Source: Nostoc sp. CHAB 5715
GTDB taxonomy: Bacteria > Cyanobacteriota > Cyanobacteriia > Cyanobacteriales > Nostocaceae
Length of the DNA stretch: 7,578 nt
Direction: 5' to 3'
Assembly (NCBI RefSeq): GCF_020829685.1
Contig: NZ_JAIVFR010000295.1
Coordinates: forward strand, 1-7,578
The notes below the pieces were generated by a model that was not told the origin of the DNA, made no database searches, and worked only from the letters and a program-made list of their open reading frames with translations. A program made the translations under genes and the position numbers. This document shows, one piece after another, positions 1-6,244 of the stretch. Position 1 is the first letter of the stretch. Each line of letters begins with the position of its first letter.

Positions 1-43
1 CCAACTTTAAACAATTCGCAATTCGCAATACTTCGGCTACGCC

Positions 44-70
44 CTTCTCTACGAGAGGCTGCGCCAACGG
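44..70. repeat. Small dispersed repeat fragment, copy 1
   Basis: This 27-bp segment contains the perfect inverted repeat CTCT-ACG-AGAG at 47-57. It matches 6171-6197 at 23 of 27 positions, including an exact shared CTTCTCTACGAGA. It resembles the very small mobile repeats described in cyanobacterial genomes; that family assignment is from memory. Confidence 0.55.
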
Positions 71-209
71 CTACCAAGAGGACAAGCTCAGTACAAGTTC
101 GCAATTACGTTTTGTGACGGGGATTTAGATTTAGGCATCAAAACCTGCTGCCTGTAGAGAAAGGGGACTTAAACCCCCACCACTTGTTTAAACGTATAAG
201 TAAGTTTTA

Positions 210-217
210 GCGATCGC
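210..217. repeat. HIP1 octamer GCGATCGC (first of five)
   Basis: The palindromic octamer GCGATCGC occurs at 210-217, 2170-2177, 4397-4404, 5666-5673 and 6438-6445. Several near-matches such as CCGATCGC and ACGATCGC also occur. About one site per 1.5 kb is far above chance for AT-rich DNA and is a known hallmark of many cyanobacterial genomes. Four of the five lie inside coding sequence. Confidence 0.9.
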
Positions 218-308
218 ACTAGATATAAAAGTAATTGATGATTTAAATGCTTAATTTCTATCATCACTTCCAATAAAAAGCGATCGGACAAAAAATCCTC
301 TACACATC

Positions 309-1193
309 TTAGATATTTATTTGCTGCCTCTGCGTAAAACACATTGCAATTCCCTTTTCGTAGTAAGCTGCCTCATTAATAAAAATCGGCCAAACGGTAG
401 ATGCCCCCTCATAATAAATTGTTTTATCTTCAAAGGTTATAAACATTGGATATCCTGGATTTAAAGCTTGATAATCCTTATCCTGAAGCTCTGGATGAAT
501 CATCCCAAAGATTTTGCCATCCGGTTGTTTTGGATAGTCCACAACTGATAAATGGTCATATAGAATCAACGTTTCGTTAGTTGATGGAATTCCATTCTGG
601 TTAAATTGTTCTAGATAGTTGAGAATCGCATAAACAAGTTCTTCTGTTTGTTGGAACAGCCTCGCATTTAAGAGTCCTTGGGCAATAGGGCCAACCTCGA
701 TCGCAAAGCCTAATTCGCACAGAGAATTTACAAATGGGTTTTCTTCAATTGATTTAAAAGAGCAGCGATAAACCCTAACTAAAGGATTAATCTGGCTCAG
801 ATAAGCAGCCAATTTCAAGTTTAAGGGATGACTGTTTACCAAAATAATTGTCAAACCCATATTAGCTGTACTGCTGTGCAAGTCTAAGATAAAATCTGCT
901 TGTTGCTCCCTGTTTGATACTAGGGTATGCTGGATTGATTTAGCTTGCAATTCTTCGTAACTGTTCAGAGTCGGATCTTGTAAATCTTGCTTGAGAAAAC
1001 AGCGATTTAAATCCTTTTCTACATATCGTCTCCCCGCCACAAAAGCGTTAGGATTTGCTAACAGAGTCACTGTCTCAAAACTTTGTCTCGTAATCAAGTC
1101 GGGAAACTGGGCAAATTTTTGGATTAAGTATGCTCCCGTAAACTCATTGCCATGAGTTCCACCGACAATTGCAACTCGATTAATCTGGTTCAC
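309..1193 (-). CDS. Aspartoacylase-family zinc amidohydrolase
   Basis: A 294-residue, full-length member of the AspA/AstE zinc carboxypeptidase-like family. It is predicted to hydrolyse N-acyl amino acids such as N-acetyl-aspartate to the amino acid plus a carboxylate, in the cytoplasm (no signal peptide). Visible signature: GGTHGNEFTG at 11-20 supplies zinc ligands His14 and Glu17; DLHSST at 104-109 supplies the third ligand, His106. RR at 55-56 and DLNR at 61-64 match the substrate-binding arginine region. IEVGP at 165-169 contains the expected catalytic Glu166. NEAAYYEKGIA near 273-283 matches the conserved C-terminal substrate-site tyrosine motif. The start is GTG; an in-frame stop two codons upstream rules out a longer protein, and GGAG lies 10 nt upstream. 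The upstream neighbour on the same strand is the GST gene, separated by a MITE. Exact substrate is unproven: aspartoacylase versus N-acyl-aromatic amino acid hydrolase. Confidence 0.9.
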   Translation of the reverse strand: MNQINRVAIVGGTHGNEFTGAYLIQKFAQFPDLITRQSFETVTLLANPNAFVAGRRYVEKDLNRCFLKQDLQDPTLNSYEELQAKSIQHTLVSNREQQADFILDLHSSTANMGLTIILVNSHPLNLKLAAYLSQINPLVRVYRCSFKSIEENPFVNSLCELGFAIEVGPIAQGLLNARLFQQTEELVYAILNYLEQFNQNGIPSTNETLILYDHLSVVDYPKQPDGKIFGMIHPELQDKDYQALNPGYPMFITFEDKTIYYEGASTVWPIFINEAAYYEKGIAMCFTQRQQINI

Positions 1194-1203
1194 GATTCAC
1201 CAA

Positions 1204-1207
1204 CTCC
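1204..1207 (-). promoter_or_regulatory. Shine-Dalgarno GGAG of the aspartoacylase gene
   Basis: On the minus strand GGAG stands 10 nt before the GTG start at 1191-1193. Together with the in-frame stop just upstream of the GTG, it supports this unusual start codon. Confidence 0.5.
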
Positions 1208-1244
1208 AGAATACAGCTATCGAGGTATCAGTTCTTAATGTACC

Positions 1245-1414
1245 TTATACCAATTTAATGTGAAGCTGCACTAAATGAGTAACTCTCTATTCTTGGCGCT
1301 CTTGGCGTACTTGGTGAACCAGCGCTGTAGGCGGGTTTCCCACCGTAAGCGACTGGTGAACCCGAAGGGCGGTTCGTTTAATATTCTGTGCATCTTCATA
1401 CAGAATTGGTATTA
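1245..1414. mobile_element. MITE-like element, copy A (170 bp, with nested insertion)
   Basis: The element is bounded by imperfect terminal inverted repeats, TTATACCAATT on the left and AATTGGTATTA on the right; inner parts of the arms also pair (GTGAAGCTGCAC against GTGCATCTTCAT). Once the 55-bp insertion at 1315-1369 is removed, it matches the copy at 4951-5065 at 114 of 115 positions. The ends have a TA-containing border, consistent with a TA-targeting (IS630/Tc1-mariner-like) transposase acting in trans; that is inference. No transposase is encoded. The right-end TTA supplies the stop codon of the GST gene on the minus strand. Confidence 0.85.
1315..1369. repeat. 55-bp palindromic insertion nested inside MITE copy A
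   Basis: This block is present in copy A and cleanly absent from copy B, where CTTGG joins directly to CGGTTCG. Breakpoints are ambiguous by two bases because GG occurs on both sides. The block folds into an imperfect hairpin at 1319-1356 (arms starting CCAGCGCT and ending AGCGACTGG around a TTT loop). TGGTGAACC occurs at 1312-1320 and again at 1354-1362. It has the look of the small dispersed repeats of heterocystous cyanobacteria. Confidence 0.75.
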
Positions 1415-2449
1415 TGAAGCATTAACTTTGCCAATACGATCGCGCCCAGATGGTTGATAAAGATAAGACATATCAGGCCCATCGGGAATTATCCCGCCCG
1501 GATTGAGTGGGAATAGGTTCCCATAGTAGTCCCGCTTCACACTTTCTACATCGCAGGTGTCAGCTACACCTGGAAGCTGATATAAATCACGTAAGTAAGC
1601 TCCCAGGTTGTGATAGTCTCGAATTCGCTGCCTATTGCACTTAAACAACCCATAGTAGGCACTATCAAACCGAAATAACGTCGTGAATAAACGGACATCT
1701 GCTAGGGTGAGATTATCCCCACACAGATATCGACTAGTTTGTAATGCAATGTCAATCTCATCGAGAGTTGCGAACAGTTCATTACAGGCTTGACTGTATG
1801 CTTCTTGGCTCTGAGCAAAGCCGCAGCGATACACACCGTTATTTACCGCGTGATAAATCTTTTCATTCCACCAGTCAATCTTTTCTTTGAGTGTTTCTGG
1901 ATAGAGATCCACTGTGGGATTGTTGGCGAACTCGTTAAACTGAGAGTTCAGCATGACAATAATCTCTGAACTCTCATTATTGACGATAGTTTTTGTTTGG
2001 TTATCCCATAGTATTGGAACTGTAGAGCGTCCACTGTAACCAGGCTCTGCCAGCTGATAAAATTCAGCCAGTGTGCGACAACCTTCTTCTTCCTCGTTGA
2101 ATATCCAACCGCCTTCAATGGGAGAAGGAGAGACGATACATACTGATATTACCGCTTCGAGTTTTTTGAGCGATCGCACAACTAGGGTTCGGTGCGCCCA
2201 AGGACAGCCCAGCCCAACATAAAGTTTGTAGCGTCCTGCTGCTGGTGGGTGTGGATTTCCTTCTTCTGTGCCAATGAACTTCCGAAACTGGCTATTAGGA
2301 CGAATATAAGCTCCCGACTGATTCCTAGGAGCAAGCTTTGACATCATGATCTGCCACATACTCGTCCAAACAAATTTTCCCAGCCAGATGATCAACTTAG
2401 GAGGGAGTGTCCTGCCCTTTTTCTTGGAAAGATTTTTCTCGTCATTCAT
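1412..2449 (-). CDS. Xi-class glutathione S-transferase / glutathionyl-hydroquinone reductase
   Basis: A 345-residue protein of the ECM4/YqjG/PcpF family. It is predicted to reduce glutathionyl-hydroquinones using a cysteine nucleophile and glutathione, in the cytoplasm. Key evidence: the Xi-class motif CPWAH at residues 82-86 (catalytic Cys82) in LYVGLGCPWAHRTL; the thioredoxin-fold cis-proline in TVPILWD (Pro145); the glutathione-binding NNESSEII at 157-164; and an all-helical C-terminal domain with YLCGDNLTLADVRLF. The tail NPGGIIPDGP is typical of the family. I chose the ATG at 2447-2449; the frame stays open to a GTG at 2537-2539, but those 30 extra residues look unlike the family. No strong ribosome binding site is seen. 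Length fits the family (about 320-350). The TAA stop at 1412-1414 is formed by the last bases of MITE copy A, so the gene ends exactly at the element border. Confidence 0.9.
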   Translation of the reverse strand: MNDEKNLSKKKGRTLPPKLIIWLGKFVWTSMWQIMMSKLAPRNQSGAYIRPNSQFRKFIGTEEGNPHPPAAGRYKLYVGLGCPWAHRTLVVRSLKKLEAVISVCIVSPSPIEGGWIFNEEEEGCRTLAEFYQLAEPGYSGRSTVPILWDNQTKTIVNNESSEIIVMLNSQFNEFANNPTVDLYPETLKEKIDWWNEKIYHAVNNGVYRCGFAQSQEAYSQACNELFATLDEIDIALQTSRYLCGDNLTLADVRLFTTLFRFDSAYYGLFKCNRQRIRDYHNLGAYLRDLYQLPGVADTCDVESVKRDYYGNLFPLNPGGIIPDGPDMSYLYQPSGRDRIGKVNAS

Positions 2450-2614
2450 TGGAGTTGAGTTGCTTATGGCGACAATCTTGCTTTGGGAGCGATTGACGTT
2501 ACCAATTATACTAAGTAGGCTTCGATTTTTACAACCCACTCTGAGCTTTACTACTTTACTTTACTACGCTTTGGCTGTGCTTTGTATCATGCTCATGGCT
2601 AATCGTCTCAAATT

Positions 2615-2664
2615 TGCGTAGGCAAAGCCCACCGTTCGCGTAGCGTTCCGCAGGAAAGGTATCG
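2615..2664. repeat. Dispersed-repeat-like GC-richer block
   Basis: A block beginning GCGTAGGCAAAGCCCACCG and ending near GGTATCGC stands out as GC-rich in AT-rich surroundings. The GCGTAGGC...GCCC...ATCGC pattern is characteristic of small repeats scattered through Nostocales intergenic DNA. It has no second full copy in this window, so the call rests on style. Confidence 0.4.
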
Positions 2665-2824
2665 CAGCCAAAAGCGATCGGTTGTGATCCTCTGAATTCT
2701 ATTAACTATGTATTAAGTATTGTATTATACTTGTAATTTGCATTTCAGCTAATCATTTTTCTTTTAATAAAAAATAACCTAAAAATATTTTAATTTGCAT
2801 CCTCAAAAAAACCAATCTCCTGTG

Positions 2825-2845
2825 GGGTAGGCATTTTGCCCGCCC
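2825..2845. repeat. GC-rich hairpin repeat
   Basis: GGGTAGGCA and TGCCCGCCC form a 9-bp stem with one mismatch and one G-T wobble around a TTT loop. No T-run follows on either side, so it is not a convincing terminator. It resembles a common cyanobacterial intergenic repeat. Confidence 0.5.
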
Positions 2846-3112
2846 TAGTTGTGCAAATTAAATGTGTAACACCTGAGTGTTCAAAAATAGTTACAAATCG
2901 AAGGTCAAAAACACATTTTTTTAGCCAGTGATGCCCAATGCCAAGCCCTGAAAGGTATACGCATCAAATTTCAAAGCATGGTTCATCTTTCCCGAAAAAA
3001 CACCGTGCAAGGCTTAATTAGATACTCGATAGCAGGTAAAATTGACAGCGTAATTACTAATGAAAAAACGGTATTTACCTGATCTTGTTATAAAAAACAT
3101 CACATCTTAACA

Positions 3113-3142
3113 TTAGAGAAGGCTAAAAAGTATAGATATAAT
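3113..3142 (+). promoter_or_regulatory. Possible sigma-70-type promoter for the copper-radical oxidase
   Basis: A perfect TATAAT lies at 3137-3142, with a poor -35 match TTAGAG at 3113-3118 (18-bp spacing). It is 67 nt upstream of the GTG start. The AT-rich context makes chance -10 matches likely. Confidence 0.3.
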
Positions 3143-3209
3143 TTGAGGAATAAGTTACTCAGACAAAAAACAAAAACATAAAACCTACGTAGGAATAATT
3201 GTAAATAAA

Positions 3210-4697
3210 GTGACTCAATCTCATAACAACCCTAACCTTTTAGAGGAAACAGATTTAGGGACTTTCATCGCTCAGGCTACTACCACAGACAAATGGGAAG
3301 TATTGCCGTACAGTGCTCCAATCCTACCTATACATGCCGTTCTACTTCGTACTGGTAAAGTATTCTTTTTCTGCGGTTCAGGTAATGATCCCAGTCGGTT
3401 AAATACTCCGTATGACAGTGTGGTTTGGGATGTGAATCAAGGAACCTTTAGCAGTCAAAAGGCTCCATTGGATAGTAATAATCAACCTATTGATATTTTT
3501 TGCGCTGGTCACTCCTTCCGCCCTGATGGTAGGTTATTGGTTGCGGGTGGAACTTTGCGCTATGACCCATTTTATGGCTCACCCTCTGCTCTGTTGTTTG
3601 ATCCTATTGACGAGAAATGGGTCAAGATACGACCAATGAATAATGGCCGGTGGTATCCTACTGTGTTAACACTAGGCAGTGGTCGGATCTTTGCAATATC
3701 TGGGCCGGATAAAGATGGCAAGCTCAACAAACAACCAGAAATTTATTCTGCTTTCTTTCCAAATGGTTGGAACGCTTTTCCAACAACTCGTTCCTACCCG
3801 CCATACTTACATCTGTTTCTACTCGATAGTGGAAAAATTTTTTATTCAGGTGCTCAGATGGGCGGCAACTTTGGAGTAGCACCAACTATACTAACCCTGC
3901 CAGAGACATTTACCGAACCAATTGCAGAAAAAGTAGTGCCTGGGCTGCAAGACTCAGCTTTCGGAAATCAAGCTACCAGTCTGCTTTTACCACCTGCACA
4001 AGACCAAAAAGTGATGATTATAGGTGGGGGTAGTGGTAGAACGGCAACAAACAGGGTAAATATTGTAGATTTAAAAGATACTAACCCAACTTATGTAGCA
4101 GCACAGCCTCTAAACTATGCTCGGATGCATCATAGCGCAGTTTTGTTGCCCGATCGCACAGTGTTTGTTTGCAATGGTAGCAAAATCAATGAGGACAGAA
4201 CACAATCAATGCTGCCAGCAGAAATCTACAATCCAGCTACAAATACTTGGACAGTAGTAGCTAAACAAAATGTCCCCCGCGTATATCACTCAGTGGCCTT
4301 GCTCCTACCAGATGGTAGGGTAGTCACAGCTGGGGGGAACCCTAGGCGGAGGGTTGATGAACTGCGATTAGAAATCTACAGTCCTGCGTATATGTCGCGA
4401 TCGCGCCCAATTATTCAGAGCGCTCCTGAAGAATTGAAATACGGACGGCAATTTACAATTCAGACACCCCAGGCTGCGAATATTAAATGGGTTAGTCTGA
4501 TTAGACCAATAGCAACCACTCATTCTTGCGATACAGAACAAAGGTTAGTGGATGTGCCGATTAATTTTAGGAACCCTACTTCTCTCAATATCACGCTCAC
4601 AAGCAATCGAAACATAGCAATACCAGGCTGGTACATGCTTTTTATTAGTGACAACAATGGAACACCCTCAGTAGCAACCTGGATACGAATATTATAG
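3210..4697 (+). CDS. Copper-radical oxidase, galactose/glyoxal oxidase-like (kelch + DUF1929)
   Basis: A 495-residue protein of the galactose oxidase/glyoxal oxidase type (CAZy AA5-like). These enzymes use one copper ion and a Cys-Tyr thioether radical cofactor to oxidise alcohols or aldehydes with O2, giving H2O2. All expected active-site residues are visible: Cys98 in IFCAGHSF and Tyr149 in GRWYPT (predicted crosslink), axial Tyr359 plus His360 in RVYHSVALLLPDGR, and His438 in TTHSCDTEQR. Kelch beta-propeller repeats of the LLPDGRVVTAGG type span about 40-380; the E-set-like DUF1929 domain spans about 388-495. The start is GTG; the frame is open upstream to a stop at 3144-3146 with no better start, and AGGA is 15 nt away (weak). 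The N-terminus is polar with no signal peptide, odd for a family known mainly as secreted enzymes. Substrate is unknown. Confidence 0.9.
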   Translation: MTQSHNNPNLLEETDLGTFIAQATTTDKWEVLPYSAPILPIHAVLLRTGKVFFFCGSGNDPSRLNTPYDSVVWDVNQGTFSSQKAPLDSNNQPIDIFCAGHSFRPDGRLLVAGGTLRYDPFYGSPSALLFDPIDEKWVKIRPMNNGRWYPTVLTLGSGRIFAISGPDKDGKLNKQPEIYSAFFPNGWNAFPTTRSYPPYLHLFLLDSGKIFYSGAQMGGNFGVAPTILTLPETFTEPIAEKVVPGLQDSAFGNQATSLLLPPAQDQKVMIIGGGSGRTATNRVNIVDLKDTNPTYVAAQPLNYARMHHSAVLLPDRTVFVCNGSKINEDRTQSMLPAEIYNPATNTWTVVAKQNVPRVYHSVALLLPDGRVVTAGGNPRRRVDELRLEIYSPAYMSRSRPIIQSAPEELKYGRQFTIQTPQAANIKWVSLIRPIATTHSCDTEQRLVDVPINFRNPTSLNITLTSNRNIAIPGWYMLFISDNNGTPSVATWIRIL

Positions 4698-4717
4698 CCT
4701 TACCCGTTTATGTTCAA

Positions 4718-4841
4718 TAGACGTCTTGCAAAAGTCTCTAACACTCCACCTTCAAAAGCTCCCCACTCTTAGGGAGGGGAGCGGGGAGCGTCAGCAAATG
4801 CGGAGTAGGGTTCTTTATTTTTGATTTATGCAAGAGGTCTA
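4718..4841. mobile_element. MITE-like inverted-repeat element (about 124 bp)
   Basis: The ends are imperfect inverted repeats: TAGACGTCTTGCAAAAGTC at 4718-4736 against GATTTATGCAAGAGGTCTA at 4823-4841, with 16 of 19 positions pairing. TA lies at both borders, consistent with TA-targeted insertion. The interior has a GC-rich palindrome: GCTCCCC at 4758-4764 can pair with GGGGAGC at either 4776-4782 or 4783-4789. No ORF is present. It starts about 20 bp after the oxidase stop codon. Confidence 0.6.
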
Positions 4842-4950
4842 ATACACTGCTATAGGGTTCTTATTTGATTTTTGAAAAGACATGTAAGGTGTGTTAGCGC
4901 CGAAAGTACGGCACTATTTATAAGGATTTGGTGCGTTACGACTTTCCGTC

Positions 4951-5065
4951 TAATACCAATTTAATGTGAAGCTGCACTAAATGAGTAACTCTCTATTCTT
5001 GGCGCTCTTGGCGTACTTGGCGGTTCGTTTAATATTCTGTGCATCTTCATACAGAATTGGTATTA
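4951..5065. mobile_element. MITE-like element, copy B (115 bp, uninterrupted)
   Basis: Perfect 11-bp outer ends TAATACCAATT and AATTGGTATTA extend into an imperfect inverted repeat of 27 bp with 22 matches. It is identical to copy A at 114 of 115 positions after removing copy A's insertion. The interior has three 9-bp-spaced TTGGCG units. The 30-codon open frame inside it is just repeat sequence. The right border TA coincides with the first TA of the heptamer array, suggesting a TA target site. Confidence 0.85.
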
Positions 5066-5091
5066 GGAGTTAGGAGTTAAGAGTTAGGAAT
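5064..5091. repeat. Heptanucleotide tandem array (STRR-like)
   Basis: There are four consecutive 7-bp units: TAGGAGT, TAGGAGT, TAAGAGT, TAGGAAT. Short tandemly repeated heptamers of this kind are known from heterocystous cyanobacteria. The array starts at the end of MITE copy B and ends 9 bp before the hydrogenase-protease stop codon. Confidence 0.75.
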
Positions 5092-5100
5092 TGAAAATTA

Positions 5101-5571
<471 letters not shown>

Positions 5572-5619
5572 GGGATAATATTTGATTGTTTAAGCAGTTG
5601 CATTGATCTAGTAATAATC

Positions 5620-5850
5620 TCATGCTGAAATAGATACTAGGCAAATGTCTTCAGCTGCCACTAAAGCGATCGCGTATCCTAAGCAGGCACGAATATCTTC
5701 AATTTGTAGGTCTGGATAGTAGTCTCGGATAATTTCTTCAAATGAAAGTCCGTCATTGAGCAGTTCAAGAATGCTTTGTACAGTAATGCGTGTTCCTGCG
5801 ATACAAGGTTTACCGAAATGAATGTGAGAGTTAACTACGATTCTGTCCAT
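5620..5850 (-). CDS. DUF433 domain protein, VapB-like antitoxin candidate
   Basis: A small 76-residue protein consisting of one DUF433 domain. The signature GKPCIAGTRITV is at residues 13-24 (family form GKPxIxGTRxxV), followed by a winged-helix-like segment (FEEIIRDYYPDLQIEDIRACLGYA, cut short here as residues 37-60). DUF433 proteins are usually DNA-binding antitoxins encoded just before a PIN-like (DUF5615, Mut7-C-type) toxin. No such toxin follows here: the next gene downstream is the hydrogenase protease. The start is ATG at 5848-5850; no good ribosome binding site is seen. The C-terminus looks complete rather than truncated. Its function may be an orphan antitoxin or a stand-alone regulator. 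Confidence 0.8.
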   Translation of the reverse strand: MDRIVVNSHIHFGKPCIAGTRITVQSILELLNDGLSFEEIIRDYYPDLQIEDIRACLGYAIALVAAEDICLVSISA

Positions 5851-5880
5851 TTAACTATAAACTAATAATATGTTTCCTAA

Positions 5881-5886
5881 ATTATA
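5881..5886 (-). promoter_or_regulatory. Possible -10 element for the DUF433 gene
   Basis: On the minus strand TATAAT stands about 30 nt before the ATG, without a recognisable -35 at 17-18 bp. The surroundings are very AT-rich, so the match may be chance. Confidence 0.22.
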
Positions 5887-6093
5887 AAATAATAAGTCAC
5901 ACTGTATCTATAAATGCAGTGAAACTTACTTTAAAGCTTAAGGTCATAGTAAAGGTATAAGATTAAGAACAACTCATCATCAAGCTTCTGCTGATTGTGA
6001 TTATTTCAAGTTTTTGCCATAATCTGCAAAATACGAGGCTCTGACTGATGGGACAGACAAAGCCTTTGAAAAATAATTTATCAGTAAGAAACT

Positions 6094-6240
6094 CAGGACT
6101 TACGCAGCGATGATTAGTCATTGCGAGCGGAACGCAGTCAAGCGTTGCAATCTCGTCAAGACTGGGATTGCTTCTCTACGAGACGCTCCGCGAACGCAAC
6201 GCTTGCAATGACGAAAGTACGTTGCCTTTGCGTAAGTCCT
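6094..6240. mobile_element. Composite MITE-like element with AGGACTTACGCA ends
   Basis: AGGACTTACGCA at 6095-6106 and TGCGTAAGTCCT at 6229-6240 are perfect inverted repeats (14 bp perfect if TC/GA outside is counted). GAACGC-type interior arms also pair: GTCATTGCGAGCG at 6117-6129 with CGCTTGCAATGAC at 6200-6212 (12 of 13), and AAGCGTTGC at 6140-6148 with GCAACGCTT at 6196-6204. GAAACT lies directly outside both ends (6088-6093 and 6241-6246), a likely 6-bp target duplication. It encodes no transposase. The right flank overlaps the stop codon of the 140-residue gene. Confidence 0.8.
6171..6197. repeat. Small dispersed repeat fragment, copy 2
   Basis: It matches 44-70 at 23 of 27 positions, sharing CTTCTCTACGAGA exactly. 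It sits inside the inverted-repeat element at 6094-6240 and interrupts its otherwise symmetrical interior, as a nested insertion would. Confidence 0.5.
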
Positions 6241-6244
6241 GAAA

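Larger units (their letters stand above)
1..308. other. Intergenic region with small dispersed repeats, no gene seen
   Basis: No open frame here looks coding. Positions 11-28 contain a short tandem of ATTCGCA-type units, and a related unit recurs near 99-107. Positions 44-70 are a palindrome-bearing dispersed repeat, listed separately. Positions 119-183 contain G- and C-run sequence (GGGGACTTAAACCCCC at 165-180) of a style common in Nostocales intergenic DNA; I recognise the style but cannot prove its copy number. A HIP1 octamer lies at 210-217. The rest, up to the aspartoacylase stop, is AT-rich spacer without a clear terminator hairpin. Confidence 0.6.
2450..3209. other. 760-bp divergent intergenic region
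   Basis: This region separates the divergent GST and copper-oxidase genes and should hold both promoters. It contains a dispersed-repeat-like block (2615-2664), a GC hairpin repeat (2825-2845), a small inverted repeat AACAC-CTGA-GTGTT (2868-2881), a 63-codon open stretch with no start (2891-3082, discussed in findings) and a possible oxidase promoter (3113-3142). Otherwise it is AT-rich with no supportable gene. Confidence 0.6.
4698..5100. other. Intergenic region between convergent genes, filled with repeats
   Basis: The gap between the convergent oxidase and hydrogenase-protease genes holds two inverted-repeat elements (4718-4841 and 4951-5065) and a heptamer array (5064-5091), listed separately. 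Between them, TAGGGTTCTT-type sequence at 4806-4827 recurs with small indels at 4853-4871. GGTGTGTTAGCG (near 4888) and GGTGCGTTACGA (near 4930) are similar direct repeats, also echoed near 6741. No gene and no clear T-run terminator is seen. Confidence 0.65.

Noticed and set aside
236..266. TGATGAT/ATCATCA inverted repeat downstream of the aspartoacylase gene as terminator
   Set aside because: The 7-bp AT-rich stem with a 17-nt loop is weak and has no T-run in the right place.
1275..1457. Plus-strand 60-codon open frame
   Set aside because: It lies almost wholly inside MITE copy A and its nested repeat and then runs antisense into the GST gene; copy B encodes a different C-terminus in the same frame. 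It is repeat sequence, not a gene.
2450..2539. 30-residue N-terminal extension of the GST from an upstream GTG
   Set aside because: The extension has no family resemblance; the ATG at 2447-2449 gives a normal family length, so the shorter start was preferred.
2346..2621. Plus-strand 91-codon open frame with hydrophobic stretches
   Set aside because: It is mostly antisense to the 5' part of the GST gene; the hydrophobic look comes from complementary codons. No ribosome binding site or recognisable domain.
3679..3879. Plus-strand 66-codon open frame inside the oxidase gene
   Set aside because: It is a shifted frame within a well-supported gene whose catalytic motifs lie in the main frame.
4758..4789. 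GC-rich hairpin after the oxidase gene as a rho-independent terminator
   Set aside because: No T-run follows the stem and it sits inside an inverted-repeat element; better explained as part of that element.
5064..5091. Heptamer array or tandem palindromes as a CRISPR array
   Set aside because: Units are 7 bp and contiguous with no spacers; the palindromes at 6907-7016 differ in sequence, so neither is CRISPR-like. No cas genes are present.
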